From the NCBI RefSeq assembly GCF_002197845.1, contig NZ_NIDE01000004.1:62001-126000 (forward strand): a stretch of DNA of 64,000 nt, read 5' to 3'. The translations under genes and the position numbers were made by a program. Positions 43,591 through 53,553 of the stretch are shown in pieces. The stretch comes from Fimbriiglobus ruber. GTDB taxonomy: Bacteria; Planctomycetota; Planctomycetia; Gemmatales; Gemmataceae. Below the pieces are notes generated by a model. It made no database searches. It was not told the origin of the DNA and saw only the letters and a list, made by a program, of their open reading frames with translations. How positions within the stretch are numbered: position 1 is the first letter of the stretch; the number at the start of each line of letters is the position of its first letter.

Positions 43591-44697
43591 TTACTCGTCG
43601 AACTTCAGCAAGAACTGCGGGTTGATGACCTTGAAGCTCAAGCGACCGCCGACGTCCGGGTCGCGCTCCTCGACCGGCGGCCGGAGGACGATCCCCTCCC
43701 GCGGCGTGCGCGGGTTCAGGACGCTCGACCCGATCGAGAACTGGACCAGTTCGTCGATCGTGTGGTCGAGGACCATCGGCCCCAACTGCGGCACCGTCTG
43801 GAGGCCGACGTCGGCGAGGATCGCCAGGGCCGGGGCGTAATCGACGAGCCGGCCGGCGTCCAGGTCGAGCAGGTTGAATACCCGCAAGTCTGGGGCGTCC
43901 AGGCCGTACTTGTTCTTCTGAATCCCCGGCCCGATGATCTCGCCCTGGACCGCCGGCGAGAACCCGTGCCGGTCGCGGATCGCCCGGAGCTTGGCTTCCA
44001 GCTCCAACTTCTTCGCGACGCGGGCGAGCACGTTCGTCTCGTCGGCCTCGTCCATGTGCAGGTTCCGGCTGCAGATGCCGAACTCGTCGGCCCGCAGGAA
44101 CGCCGTGAACGACGTGCCGTCGAGCTTCTCCGTGACGAAGAACGTCTTCCCGCGGTTCCGTTCGAGGACCGGTTCGAGAACCTGAACCCGCGTCTCGTCT
44201 GTCTTCGACAGGAAGCCGGGAAACCCGCCCTTCACCTTCCCGCCCATCCCGACCGGCAACGGCGGTTCCCATTTAGCGACGCCGAGCAGTTCTGTCACGT
44301 CCGCCCCCTCGTCGGTCGGGGCGCCGGGCGGGAGGATCGCTAGGGGGAAGCAGATGCCCTGCGACACCTGGCCGCGGAGCTTCACGGTACGGATGCGGAA
44401 CCCGGCCGCGCGGACGAGCGTGTCGCCGTCGCGGACCTCCGGCTTGAAGCTGCTCGGGCGGAGGAACTCGAACTCGGCCCGCTCGGGCAGGAGCGAGTCT
44501 ATCTCGCAATAGACGATCTTGTCGCCCGGCCGGTGTTCGCCCTTCTTGGCCACGACCCACCACCCGAGGACGCGGACGCGCTCGATGGCGTCCGCGTTCG
44601 GGATCGGCTCGATCGTGTTAACTGTCTGAATACTGGCGAGCTTCCGCACGACTTCCACCTTTCGCGACAACGGATCGTTGGTGCGAATGAAAGACAC
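43591..44697 (-). CDS. RNA ligase of the DraRnl (Rnl5, DRB0094) family
   Basis: The adenylation motif is TEKLDGTSF with the nucleophile Lys at about 191. Other ligase motifs are VQGEIIGPGIQKNKYGL (motif III/IIIa region), EGIVLRPP (motif IV) and LSFKVINPQFL (motif V). The first 150 residues form the N-terminal OB-like domain that marks the Deinococcus-type enzyme (ASIQTVNTIEPIPNADAIERVRVLGW, then KIVYCEIDSLLPE). Such enzymes seal 3'-OH/5'-phosphate nicks in RNA-containing duplexes and are linked to RNA repair. The start is a GTG; later GTG codons could also serve. It ends eight bases from the inverted repeat. Confidence 0.88.
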   Translation of the reverse strand: MSFIRTNDPLSRKVEVVRKLASIQTVNTIEPIPNADAIERVRVLGWWVVAKKGEHRPGDKIVYCEIDSLLPERAEFEFLRPSSFKPEVRDGDTLVRAAGFRIRTVKLRGQVSQGICFPLAILPPGAPTDEGADVTELLGVAKWEPPLPVGMGGKVKGGFPGFLSKTDETRVQVLEPVLERNRGKTFFVTEKLDGTSFTAFLRADEFGICSRNLHMDEADETNVLARVAKKLELEAKLRAIRDRHGFSPAVQGEIIGPGIQKNKYGLDAPDLRVFNLLDLDAGRLVDYAPALAILADVGLQTVPQLGPMVLDHTIDELVQFSIGSSVLNPRTPREGIVLRPPVEERDPDVGGRLSFKVINPQFLLKFDE

Positions 44698-44734
44698 GGC
44701 GGGCCGGCCCGAGGTTCGGCCGAACGGGCGACGG

Positions 44735-46225
44735 CTAGGCCGCCGGTTGACGGGCGATCTCGCGTTCGGCCGGCGGCGCGTCGGGCGTCGACGGGTCGGC
44801 GTCCGCGGGGTCGGGGGTCGTGGTCTCGATCACCTTCATGGTCCGCCATTTGCCGCCGCGGAAGCGGACCAGGAACACGACCGCCGTCGTGGAAATGTAG
44901 ATCGTGGCCGAGGCCCACGCGGCCTCGATGCCCCACCCGTTTCGCGACGCGACCCACGTCGGGATGACCATCATGGGCCACGACAGGCCGATGGCCACGA
45001 GGGTTACGAACCGCGTGTCCCCGGCGCCGCGCAGGGCGTAGGCGAGGATGATGTTCACCCCGTCCGCGAGCGAATACGCGGCCACGAAGCGGAGCAGGAT
45101 CGGGATGAGCGGGCCGACGGCCGCCCACTCGTCCGGCTTCATCCCGCCCGCGAACGGGGCGGTCAACACGCCCGGGATGAGACAGTAAATGGCGGCGATC
45201 ACGATCATGTACGCGGTCGCCAGCTTCGCGCCGGTCGCCGTCGTTCGCGCGGAGACGTCCGGCCGGCTCTCCCCCTGCCGGCGTCCGACCAGGACTTCCA
45301 CCCCCTGGCCCAACCCCATCACCGGCAGGAACGTGAGCAGGTTCAGGGAGAACGTCAGGGTCGTGCCCGCGAGTTCGGCCTGCCCGATGTTGCCCACGAG
45401 CAGGATAAACGCGGTGAACGCCAGCCCCTCAATACACCACTGGACCCCGTTCGGCAGGCCGAACCGGAGCAACCGGGTGAACAGCGGGCGGTCGAACCGC
45501 CAGCCGGAAGCGGTCTGGTATTCGGCCCGGAACTTCTTGCGGAATAAAAGGGCGAGGCCGAACACCGCGGACACCGCGCTGCCGACCGCGGCCGCGTACC
45601 CGGCCCCCTCCATCGCGCGGACCGGGTCGTCCTGCCGGAGGACGATGAGCGGGTACGCGAGGGCCGCGTTCGTGAGGGTGCCGACGGTGTTGATGAGCAG
45701 GACGGTCCAGCTCTCCCCGCGGCCGGCGAAGAACGCGTTCGTCGCGCCGACGACCAGCATCGGTAGGGCCGCGAACGTGAGCGCGGCGAAGTACACGGAC
45801 TCGAGTTCCTTGACCCGGTCCGCGTGGTTCGTCATCGAGATGATGAAGTCGACGAGCGGGATCAGGACCGGGAACGCCAGCCCGGTCACGACGCCGAAGT
45901 AGAGCGCCTGCCAGACCACCGGGCCGATCCGGTCGGGCCGCCTGGCCCCGGAATACTGGGCGACGAACACGGTCGTGTACATGACCGTGTTGCTGAGCAG
46001 CGCGATCGGCGTCCAGAAGTACCCGACCGCGGGCATCGCCGCCGCCACCGCGTCGGCCCCGACCCAGCTCAGGAACACGCGGTCGACGAAGATCTGGATC
46101 GTCCAGAAACTGGCACTGAGGATGAGCGGGAAAGCCAGGGTGAGCAGTTCCCGGTACCCCCCCTCGACGTGTCGGCTCGCGGCGGCCGGCGCGGGCGGGG
46201 AAGGGGTGCCGTTGGTGTCACTCAT
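44735..46225 (-). CDS. MATE family efflux transporter
   Basis: The 496-residue protein has the twelve-helix MATE layout in two similar halves: ELLTLAFPLILSASFWTIQIFVDRVFLSWVG at the start of the first, RLLRFGLPNGVQWCIEGLAFTAFILLVGNIG at the start of the second, and LPVMGLGQGVEVLVGRRQGE in helix 8. The polar tail (DPADADPSTPDAPPAEREIARQ) is cytosolic. MATE proteins export drugs or metabolites by sodium or proton antiport; the substrate is not predictable. It lies directly upstream of the RNA ligase with a 37-base gap, so the two may share a transcript. Confidence 0.9.
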   Translation of the reverse strand: MSDTNGTPSPPAPAAASRHVEGGYRELLTLAFPLILSASFWTIQIFVDRVFLSWVGADAVAAAMPAVGYFWTPIALLSNTVMYTTVFVAQYSGARRPDRIGPVVWQALYFGVVTGLAFPVLIPLVDFIISMTNHADRVKELESVYFAALTFAALPMLVVGATNAFFAGRGESWTVLLINTVGTLTNAALAYPLIVLRQDDPVRAMEGAGYAAAVGSAVSAVFGLALLFRKKFRAEYQTASGWRFDRPLFTRLLRFGLPNGVQWCIEGLAFTAFILLVGNIGQAELAGTTLTFSLNLLTFLPVMGLGQGVEVLVGRRQGESRPDVSARTTATGAKLATAYMIVIAAIYCLIPGVLTAPFAGGMKPDEWAAVGPLIPILLRFVAAYSLADGVNIILAYALRGAGDTRFVTLVAIGLSWPMMVIPTWVASRNGWGIEAAWASATIYISTTAVVFLVRFRGGKWRTMKVIETTTPDPADADPSTPDAPPAEREIARQPAA

Positions 46226-46314
46226 GTCGTATCTGTCCTTGCGGCCGGCGGCAGGTCTTACGGCACGTTCCCCGGTCGGAGATACCGGGGACGTTCACAC
46301 TCCGACTCAACGCT

Positions 46315-47040
46315 CTATTCTTTAACCGGCAGCAGCCAGACGTTGCGGAACTGGACCGGGTGGCCGTGGTCCTGGAGCATGATCGGGCCGGGCGTTGCGG
46401 GGTCGCCGCCCAGGCCCGAAGTCGTGTTGTCCGTCGTCACCTTCACCGCGTCGTGAACCTTGACGCCGTTGTGATGGACGGTCATCACGGCCGGTTCGGT
46501 CTTCTTACCGTTTTCGAACTTCGGGGCCGCGAATTCGATGTCGTAGCTCTGCCACACGGTCGGGGCCTTGCACGCGTTGACGGTCGGGGCGGCGATCCCG
46601 TAGATCGCGGCGCAATCGTTCTTGCCGCTCTTCAACCCGTAGCTGTCGAGAACCTGCACCTCGTACCGACCCTGAAGGTAGACGCCGGAGTTGCCCCGGC
46701 CCTGACCCTGACCGGTCGGTTCATAAGGCACGCGGAATTCGACGTGAAGTTGAAATCGCCCGCCGAACGTGTCCTTGGTGATGATGTCGCCGTGCCCCTT
46801 CACGCCTTCCATCGCCCCGTCTTTGAGCGTCCATTTGACCTCGCCCTTGCCGTCCCGCTTGACCCATTTTCCGAGCGAGGTGCCGTCGAACAGCACGATT
46901 GCGGCGGCGGGGGCCGGGGTCGATTTCACGTCCTCCAAATCGGCCGGCTTGGCCGGTTTGAAGGCGTCGTCCAATTTCCACTGAGCCTGACTGGGCGCCG
47001 CGACGGCGATGATTAAGACCACGCAGGAAAGGAAGCGCAT
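46315..47040 (-). CDS. Exported DUF1080 (3-keto-disaccharide hydrolase-like) protein
   Basis: A signal peptide (MRFLSCVVLIIAVAAPSQA) is followed by the concanavalin-like fold of DUF1080: IVLFDGTSLGKWVKRDGKGEVKWTLKDGAMEG, FQLHVEFRVPYEP, GRGNSGVYLQGRYEVQVLDSYG and HNGVKVHDAVKV, ending in LQDHGHPVQFRNVWLLP. This family is greatly expanded in planctomycetes; some members hydrolyse 3-keto-glycosides or 3-keto-trehalose. It would act outside the inner membrane on saccharides. It stands alone, divergent from a kinase gene. Confidence 0.9.
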   Translation of the reverse strand: MRFLSCVVLIIAVAAPSQAQWKLDDAFKPAKPADLEDVKSTPAPAAAIVLFDGTSLGKWVKRDGKGEVKWTLKDGAMEGVKGHGDIITKDTFGGRFQLHVEFRVPYEPTGQGQGRGNSGVYLQGRYEVQVLDSYGLKSGKNDCAAIYGIAAPTVNACKAPTVWQSYDIEFAAPKFENGKKTEPAVMTVHHNGVKVHDAVKVTTDNTTSGLGGDPATPGPIMLQDHGHPVQFRNVWLLPVKE

Positions 47041-47448
47041 GGCGGATTACCTGACAGGTGAAACGAGGGGAACGTCGGAGGGCGGAAAAAACGTTCTGGT
47101 TTTCTATGACTCGGGATACGAGACGGAGAGGGCAACTCGTGCCCCGGGCCGGGCTGAAATGGGAAGACTACCCGCCCGTCGCCCGGGTTCGCGCGGCCCC
47201 GGCAAAAGTATGGTCCCGCGGGATTAAGGGCGACGAGGCCGGACAGAAGATCAGCTCGCGATCGATATTTCACACGGGCAGTCGGCTGCCGGAATCACAT
47301 GCAATTTAAGGCCGCAAGGAACTTTCCGCCGGAATTTCGTTCAGAATAAACTATAAGCTATGTAGGATTTATGCGCATCGCCCGCTGCTGACTCCGCACT
47401 CCCCGGGATTTTCTAAGAACGACCGTTGCCCACGGCCGGAGATACGGA
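47041..47448. other. Divergent intergenic region
   Basis: About 400 bases between the DUF1080 gene and the kinase gene. The AT-rich stretch around 47325-47375 (containing ACTATAAGCTATGTAGG) is the likely promoter zone of the kinase. No gene, repeat or RNA is evident. Confidence 0.35.
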
Positions 47449-48975
47449 ATGTCGCTCGATACGTCCCGCGGATTGCGAACGATCGGCAACTACGAACTCA
47501 TTTCGATGATCGCCGAAGGGGGCATGGGGGCGGTGCATCGCGGCCGACACCGGGAGACCGGGGAAATCGTCGCGATCAAGATCGTCCCCCAGGAAACCGC
47601 CCGGAACCCCCTCCTCCTCAAACGATTCGAGCAGGAGTTCAAGGCCGCCAGCCTGATCGACCACCCGAACGTGGTCAAAGCACTCGACTACTGCGGGACC
47701 GGGCCGACGCCGTTCCTGGTCATGGAGTTTGTGGACGGCGAGTCGCTGGGCCAGCGGGTCGAGCGGGAAGGGGCGTACCCCGAGGCCGAGGCCGTCCGGC
47801 TGACGGGTATGGTGTGCGAGGGGCTGCACCGCGCCCACAAGCAGGGGCTCATCCACCGGGACGTTAAGCCCGACAACATCATGGTCACGCTCGACGGGGT
47901 CGCCAAGCTGACCGACCTCGGACTGGTCAAGGACGTCGAAGGGGAACTCAACCTGACCCGCACGGGCCGCGGCCTCGGAACCCCGTATTTCATGGCCCCC
48001 GAACAGTTCCGCAACGCCAAAAACGCCGACGTCCGGTGCGACGTCTACTCGCTCGGCGCGACGCTGTACACGCTGCTCACCGGGGTCGTCCCGTTCGAGA
48101 AGACCAGTCCGCTCGACTGCTGGATGAAGAAGACCAAGAACGACTTCCCGACCCCGAAGTCGCTGGCCCCCGGTTTGAGCGAGCGCGTCGACTGGGCGGT
48201 GTGCCGGGCCATGAGTTCCGACCCGGCCCGCCGGCCGGCGTCGTGTCGGGAGTTCATGGAAGATTTGACCGGAACCCGGTGGCGGGTGACCGCCCCGGGC
48301 GCGTCCGATTCGCTCTTGCTCGGGCCGCCACCGACCGAAGACCTGTGGTATCTCGTTTACCGCGACGCGGCCGGCCAGCTTCACACGGTGAAAGGGGCGA
48401 CGGCGAGCGTCCGCCGGAACATCTCCGGCGGGTCGCTCGGGGATGTTGCCGCCATCCTGGTCAGCCGGACCAAGACCGGCCAATTCCTGCCGCTGAGGAA
48501 CGTTCCCGAATTCCGCGATCTGGTCATCAGTCCGTTCTCGGCCGGGATGTCCCCGCTCAACCAGCTCGTGAATACGACCTTTGTCCCGCCCCGCGGCGGA
48601 TCGGGAAATGCGACGCCGCGCACGGCCGACGCGGTGGCGGCTGGCGCGTCGGGCACACGGCTCGCGGCGCCGGGAACGCCGACGCGGCTCCCACAGACCA
48701 CCCCGACGGCCGGCGTCTCGGGCACCCGGCTCCCCCCGCAGCCCGCTCCCGCGACCCGGCCGAAAAGCAGTTACCCGTCGACCGACACCTTCTCGACCCC
48801 CCATCCCGCGCTCGACGCGAGCGGGGCGACCGAATCCCTGCCGTTCGTGACGATGCGGACGTCCCGGCGGGCCGCGCCCCGGAAGTTCGGGGCCGCAATC
48901 TGGGTCGCGACCGCGGTGGCGGCCGTGGCCTTCGTGATCGTGATGGCGGTCGTTGTCGTTCTGGTTTTGAAGTAG
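47449..48975 (+). CDS. Serine/threonine protein kinase with C-terminal membrane anchor
   Basis: The kinase domain covers residues 15-275: glycine loop AEGGMGAVHRG, VAIK with Lys 44, HRDVKPDN at 136-143 with catalytic Asp 138, DLG (156-158) instead of DFG, and GTPYFMAPEQF. Residues of about 295-365 form a small domain (LWYLVYRDAAGQLHTVKGATASVRRNISGG) that resembles GYF/forkhead-like adaptor modules found in planctomycete proteins. A Pro/Thr-rich linker leads to a single helix near the end (AAIWVATAVAAVAFVIVMAVVVVLVL). It is a PknB-like signalling kinase with a cytosolic catalytic domain. Confidence 0.93.
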   Translation: MSLDTSRGLRTIGNYELISMIAEGGMGAVHRGRHRETGEIVAIKIVPQETARNPLLLKRFEQEFKAASLIDHPNVVKALDYCGTGPTPFLVMEFVDGESLGQRVEREGAYPEAEAVRLTGMVCEGLHRAHKQGLIHRDVKPDNIMVTLDGVAKLTDLGLVKDVEGELNLTRTGRGLGTPYFMAPEQFRNAKNADVRCDVYSLGATLYTLLTGVVPFEKTSPLDCWMKKTKNDFPTPKSLAPGLSERVDWAVCRAMSSDPARRPASCREFMEDLTGTRWRVTAPGASDSLLLGPPPTEDLWYLVYRDAAGQLHTVKGATASVRRNISGGSLGDVAAILVSRTKTGQFLPLRNVPEFRDLVISPFSAGMSPLNQLVNTTFVPPRGGSGNATPRTADAVAAGASGTRLAAPGTPTRLPQTTPTAGVSGTRLPPQPAPATRPKSSYPSTDTFSTPHPALDASGATESLPFVTMRTSRRAAPRKFGAAIWVATAVAAVAFVIVMAVVVVLVLK

Positions 48976-49039
48976 CCCGGCTCACCTCAGAGTTGACGCC
49001 CGGATCGCCGCGGCTTATTGTTCCCGCTCCGGAGGGAAC

Positions 49040-50179
49040 ATGGGGCGCCCCGCGCGAGAGATTCGGTCGCTGACCGGGCTGCGAGCCGTGGCCGCGGGTG
49101 CCGTCGCCTTCGCACACGTCCCGTGGCTGCATCACTCTCTCAAACCCGGATCGCAGACCCGTCATTTGTTGGAAGAAGGGTTCATCGGCGTCCCGTTCTT
49201 CTTCGTCCTGTCGGGCTTCGTCCTCGCGTACACGTACCACGATCGGTTCCCGGCTCTGGACCGCCGGACGCTCGCCGGGTATTTCGTCGCCCGTGCCGCG
49301 CGGATCTACCCCGTCCACTGGTTGACGCTCGCCCTCGCGGTCGGGATCGCCCTCGCGACGGCTCGACCTGGGGATTTCGCCTCACGACTCGGTCCCTTCG
49401 TCGCGAACGCGACGCTCACGCACGCCTGGGTTCCCGACCTCGATTACATTCAGTCGTTCAACAGTGTGTCGTGGACGTTGTCGATCGAAGTGTTTTTCTA
49501 CCTCTGTTTGCCGGCGCTGGTGTGGGCGGCGGGTCGTGTGCGGACGGGAGTGTTGGTCGGAGCGGCTGCGGCGGCGTGTGCCGCCCAGGCGGGCGCCGTC
49601 GCCGCCTGTGTAGCCGACCCGTTCGGCCTACCCGACGTGTGGAAGTTGTGGCTCGCCAACGTCTGCCCGCTCACCCGCCTGGGCGAGTTCGCGGCTGGCG
49701 TCGCGCTCGGCGTTCAGTTCGCGAGGGCGGGTCCAGGGAAACCGGGCAGTGGATTGCGCGGGCGAATCGTCTGGACGGCTCTCGAAGTGGCAGCCGCGGC
49801 GGTCGTTTTTCTGATGATGAAGTGGTCGTCCGGGGTACCGATGCTCTTGCGGCTGAGCGGGTATTACCCGCCCGCGATGGCGGTACTGGTGGCCCTCTAC
49901 GCGCGCGAGCGGGGATACTTCTCGGCCCTTTTGGGCGGGCGCGTCCCGGTCTACCTGGGCGGAATCAGTTTCTCGTTTTACATGCTGCACGGGCTGGTAT
50001 TCGGACAAACGGAGCGGTGGGTCGGGACCGCAACGGTCGGCGCATACGGGCTCACCGCGATCTGCTTGGCGGCGGCGGTCGGGGGCGCCGCTCTGGTCCA
50101 CGGGTTGTTCGAGGCCCCGGTCCGGGAGGCGGTCGTCCGCCGCTTCCGGAATCGTGACACAACTCGGCCACAAACTTGA
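49040..50179 (+). CDS. Acyltransferase 3 (OafA/YrhL-like) membrane protein
   Basis: The 379-residue protein begins REIRSLTGLRAVAAGAVAFAHVPW, the acyltransferase 3 start with the conserved R and H, and continues GFIGVPFFFVLSGFVLAYTY and FVARAARIYPVHWLTLAL, the second family block. About ten membrane helices follow. These enzymes carry acyl groups, often acetyl, across the membrane to sugars of surface polymers. The start at ATG 49040 has GGAGGG about 10 bases upstream. It is not linked to the MBOAT operon. Confidence 0.9.
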   Translation: MGRPAREIRSLTGLRAVAAGAVAFAHVPWLHHSLKPGSQTRHLLEEGFIGVPFFFVLSGFVLAYTYHDRFPALDRRTLAGYFVARAARIYPVHWLTLALAVGIALATARPGDFASRLGPFVANATLTHAWVPDLDYIQSFNSVSWTLSIEVFFYLCLPALVWAAGRVRTGVLVGAAAAACAAQAGAVAACVADPFGLPDVWKLWLANVCPLTRLGEFAAGVALGVQFARAGPGKPGSGLRGRIVWTALEVAAAAVVFLMMKWSSGVPMLLRLSGYYPPAMAVLVALYARERGYFSALLGGRVPVYLGGISFSFYMLHGLVFGQTERWVGTATVGAYGLTAICLAAAVGGAALVHGLFEAPVREAVVRRFRNRDTTRPQT

Positions 50180-50394
50180 ATTTAGCGAGCGCCGGAGCGC
50201 CCCGCGGGGGAAAATCGGCGCGGCCGCGCGAACCGATGCCCGCGGGAACTGGGGACGAATCACCCCGACCGGGCAAAAACGGACGGGCGCGTAACAATCA
50301 GTTGTGGCTAAGTGTTGTCTACACTTGACCACGCTTGTCCCGCGGATCAATTTAGTCGTAACACCCAAATTCTCAGCCCCCGAGTGGGTTCACC

Positions 50395-53196
50395 ATGCTG
50401 TTCTCGCGCAATCTCGCCCGCGCCGACCGGGCCGGACGCCCGACCCGGACCCCGCGGCTATTCATCGAAGCGCTCGAAGACCGCGTGGTCCCGACGTTTA
50501 CGAGTGTGGGAAACTTCCCGACCAACTTCCCGGCCTTCCCGTCCGGGTTGGCGGTCGCGGATTTCAACGGCGACGGAAATAAAGACGTCCTCACCGGCAA
50601 CGGCTTGGGCCTCGGCGCCGCCTCGGCGACCGCCAGCTTTTTGACCGGGACCGGGACCGGATCGCTCAACCCGTATACGCTGACCTCGACCGGCAACATC
50701 ACCAGTCCGAGCGACATCGTGACCGGGGATTTTAACGGCGACGGCATCCCAGATATCGCGGTCGCGGGGGCCGCGGGCTCGACGAATGAAGTGGCCGTTT
50801 TCTTGGGTAAGGGGAACGGAACCTTCGGCGCGCCCATCTACACGGTCATTCCCGGCCAGGCCAGCGAACTCGGGGTCGGGGATTTCACCGGGAACGGGAA
50901 GCAAGATTTGGTCGTGATCGGGGGCTGGGACATCTCGATTTTGATGGGCAACGGCGACGGGACGTTTAAAATCACCCAGAGCTTCACCTTCTTCGTCGAA
51001 GCCCCGGGCAAAATCGCGATCGGCGACCTGAACGGCGACGGCCTCCCGGACATCGCCATCCCGGACACGTTCTTCAACAAACAGATCAACGTTCTTTACA
51101 ACAACGGCGACGGCACGTTCACGGCCGGGACGCCGATCACGACCCCGGTGAACCCGACCGGCGTGGCGATCGGGGATCTGAACGGCGACGGGGCCAACGA
51201 CATCGTTTATTCGAGCGCCAACCAGGTGTCCGTCCTACTCGGGAACGGGAACGGGACGTTCCGGACCGGGTCGACGTACGCCGGCACCACGAGCGGGGGC
51301 ACGGTCCTTCTCGCCGACTTGAACTACGACGGCAACCCGGACGTCGTGGTAGGCAACACGTCGATCGTCAACGACCAGATCGCGGTCCTGCAGGGGAACG
51401 GGGACGGGACGCTCCAGGCCCCGGTGTATTACACGGCCGGGGACGCACCGGGCGACGTCGCCCTCGCCGACATGAACGGCGACGGCGCGCTCGACATCGT
51501 GACGGCGAACTCGGACGACGCGCTGACGGGCGGGGTCAGCGTCTTCCTCAACAACGACAAGCCGGTCGCCCCGACCACCATCCAGGTCACCGCGCCGGCG
51601 AACGCGGTCGCGGGGAGTTCGGTCCTCGTCACCGTGGCCGCACTGACGTCGACCGGGAAGTACGCGTCCGGGTACAGCGGGACGATCCACTTCAGCAGTT
51701 CGGACGTGGCCGCCGGCCTCCCGCCCGACTACACGTTCACCCCGAGCGACCTCGGCCGGCACACGTTCCGCGTGACCCTCAAGACGGCCGGCACCCAGAC
51801 CATCACCGCGACCGACACCAAGGCCCCGGCCCTGACCGGGACGGGCACCGGGACGGTCGTCACGCCCAACACCCCGTCGGTCGTCTCGGTCGTGTCCGGG
51901 AACAACCAGACGGCGACCGTCAACGGGACGTTCGCGGCCCCGCTGGTGGTCAAGGTCACCGACGCGTACGGCAACGTGGTGTCCGGGGCGACCGTGTCGT
52001 TCGTCCCCCCGGACTCCGGCGGGGCCACCGCCCTCGTGGCCGGGGCCACCGTCGGGACGGTGACGACCGGAGCCAACGGGACGGCCACCTCGGGGGTGGT
52101 TTCGGCCAACAACCTGACCGGGTCGTACACCCTCCTGGGGGTGGTGGACGCGGCCCAGACGTGGGCCCAATTCACCCTCACGAACCAGGCGGCGGCCACG
52201 ACCACCACCCCGGTCGCCAGTGGCGAGCTGCTGGGTCCGGCCAACATCTACGCGGTCGGGACGGACGCCGGCCCCGTGAACAAGGTGTGGGTCTTCAACT
52301 CCGCCGGGGTCCAGATCTCCACCTTCCAGCCGTACCCGAGTACGTTCTTCGGCGGCGTCCGGGTGGCCATCGAGCAGGTTCTCGGCTTCCCCTCGGAAAT
52401 CGTCACCGCGCCCGGCCCCGGAATAGCCGGGAACGTCGAGGTGTTTTCGCAGTCCGGGCAACTGCTCAAGACGTACACGCCGTTCGAGGCGTCGTTCACC
52501 GGCGGGATCAACCTATCGACCGGGGATCTCCTCCAGGATGGGGCAGACGCGATCGTCGCCTCCGCGGACACGGGCGGAGGGCCCCGCGTCCAGGTGATCG
52601 ACGGCAAGACCGGGACGGTCGCCGCGGACTTCCTGGGCATCCAGGACCCGAACTTCCGGGGCGGTGTCCATACGGCGGTCGGGGACATCAACGGGGATGG
52701 CATCCCCGACCTGATCGTCGCGGCGGGGCAAGGAGGCGGTCCGCGGGTGGCCATTTACAACGGGGCGTCGATCCGCCCGGGCATGACGCCACAGCACTTG
52801 GTCCAGGACTTCTTCGTCCAGGACCCGAACCTGCGGAACGGGGTGAACGTCGCGGCCGGCGACTTCAACGGGGACGGGAAGGCGGACCTGGTGGTCGGGG
52901 CCGGCCTGGGCGGCGCGCCGCGGGTCACGATCCTGTCCGGGGCCAGCCTGATGGTCGGCACCCAGAAAGTCCTGGCGGACTTCTTCGCCGGCGACCCGAC
53001 GACCGACCGCGGCGGGGTCCGGGTGACGGTCACGAGCCTCACCTCGGTCGACCTCATCACCGGTAGCGGCCCCGGCGACGGTACGACCGTCAACCGGTAT
53101 CTCAACAGTACACTGACGCCGGCCAGCCAGGGCACTCCCGACGGCGTCACGTTCAACGGCCTGTTCGGGGTGACGTCCGGCGTGTTCGTCGGATAA
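50395..53196 (+). CDS. Large secreted FG-GAP/VCBS repeat protein with planctomycete extracellular signature
   Basis: The N-terminus has no classical signal peptide but carries TPRLFIEALEDRVVPTF, the short planctomycete extracellular signature. Residues of about 35-390 hold FG-GAP/VCBS units (VADFNGDGNKDVL, TGDFNGDGIPDIAVAG, IGDLNGDGLPDIAIPD and more), each with a calcium-binding D-N-D-G loop, forming a beta propeller. The middle (about 395-600) contains Ig-like Big-type domains (PTTIQVTAPANAVAGSSVLVTV, GNNQTATVNGTFAAPLVVKVTDAYGN). A second set of FG-GAP units fills the C-terminus. It is probably an adhesive or structural surface protein. Confidence 0.9.
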   Translation: MLFSRNLARADRAGRPTRTPRLFIEALEDRVVPTFTSVGNFPTNFPAFPSGLAVADFNGDGNKDVLTGNGLGLGAASATASFLTGTGTGSLNPYTLTSTGNITSPSDIVTGDFNGDGIPDIAVAGAAGSTNEVAVFLGKGNGTFGAPIYTVIPGQASELGVGDFTGNGKQDLVVIGGWDISILMGNGDGTFKITQSFTFFVEAPGKIAIGDLNGDGLPDIAIPDTFFNKQINVLYNNGDGTFTAGTPITTPVNPTGVAIGDLNGDGANDIVYSSANQVSVLLGNGNGTFRTGSTYAGTTSGGTVLLADLNYDGNPDVVVGNTSIVNDQIAVLQGNGDGTLQAPVYYTAGDAPGDVALADMNGDGALDIVTANSDDALTGGVSVFLNNDKPVAPTTIQVTAPANAVAGSSVLVTVAALTSTGKYASGYSGTIHFSSSDVAAGLPPDYTFTPSDLGRHTFRVTLKTAGTQTITATDTKAPALTGTGTGTVVTPNTPSVVSVVSGNNQTATVNGTFAAPLVVKVTDAYGNVVSGATVSFVPPDSGGATALVAGATVGTVTTGANGTATSGVVSANNLTGSYTLLGVVDAAQTWAQFTLTNQAAATTTTPVASGELLGPANIYAVGTDAGPVNKVWVFNSAGVQISTFQPYPSTFFGGVRVAIEQVLGFPSEIVTAPGPGIAGNVEVFSQSGQLLKTYTPFEASFTGGINLSTGDLLQDGADAIVASADTGGGPRVQVIDGKTGTVAADFLGIQDPNFRGGVHTAVGDINGDGIPDLIVAAGQGGGPRVAIYNGASIRPGMTPQHLVQDFFVQDPNLRNGVNVAAGDFNGDGKADLVVGAGLGGAPRVTILSGASLMVGTQKVLADFFAGDPTTDRGGVRVTVTSLTSVDLITGSGPGDGTTVNRYLNSTLTPASQGTPDGVTFNGLFGVTSGVFVG

Positions 53197-53219
53197 GCCC
53201 GGTCCGTAGGGGTGGAAGT

Positions 53220-53279
53220 CAGTCAGAAAGGGCGGGCCGGGCGGTTACGAGTAGCCGCCCGGCCCGCCCTTTCTGACTG
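53220..53279. terminator. 25-bp perfect hairpin after the FG-GAP gene
   Basis: 53220-53244 is exactly complementary to 53255-53279 with a ten-base loop. It starts 24 bases after the stop. The outer part carries an AAAG/CTTT step, and the right arm is followed by an AT-rich stretch. I see no gene in the AT-rich 53280-53553 gap. Confidence 0.8.
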
Positions 53280-53553
53280 ATAACCTGTGCAATGATGCAA
53301 ACGTCGGGGTTGGATTTGTTGGAGAGAGCATTTTTGCAGAACGAAGCCAATTTGTCGCAAGTTATTTGTGAACTTCAAATTAGGCCGCATTGTGTTACGC
53401 GACTTTTTAGTCGATTCGAGACCCCCCGCACTTTTCGTATCACGAACGATCACTCTTGATTGATCTTGGTTTGCAATCACGCTCAAATTAACCGCAACGG
53501 AACTCCCCGCCGTTTTCGATGCCGATGTCTGCGATATTCTCCGCTCCGGCATC

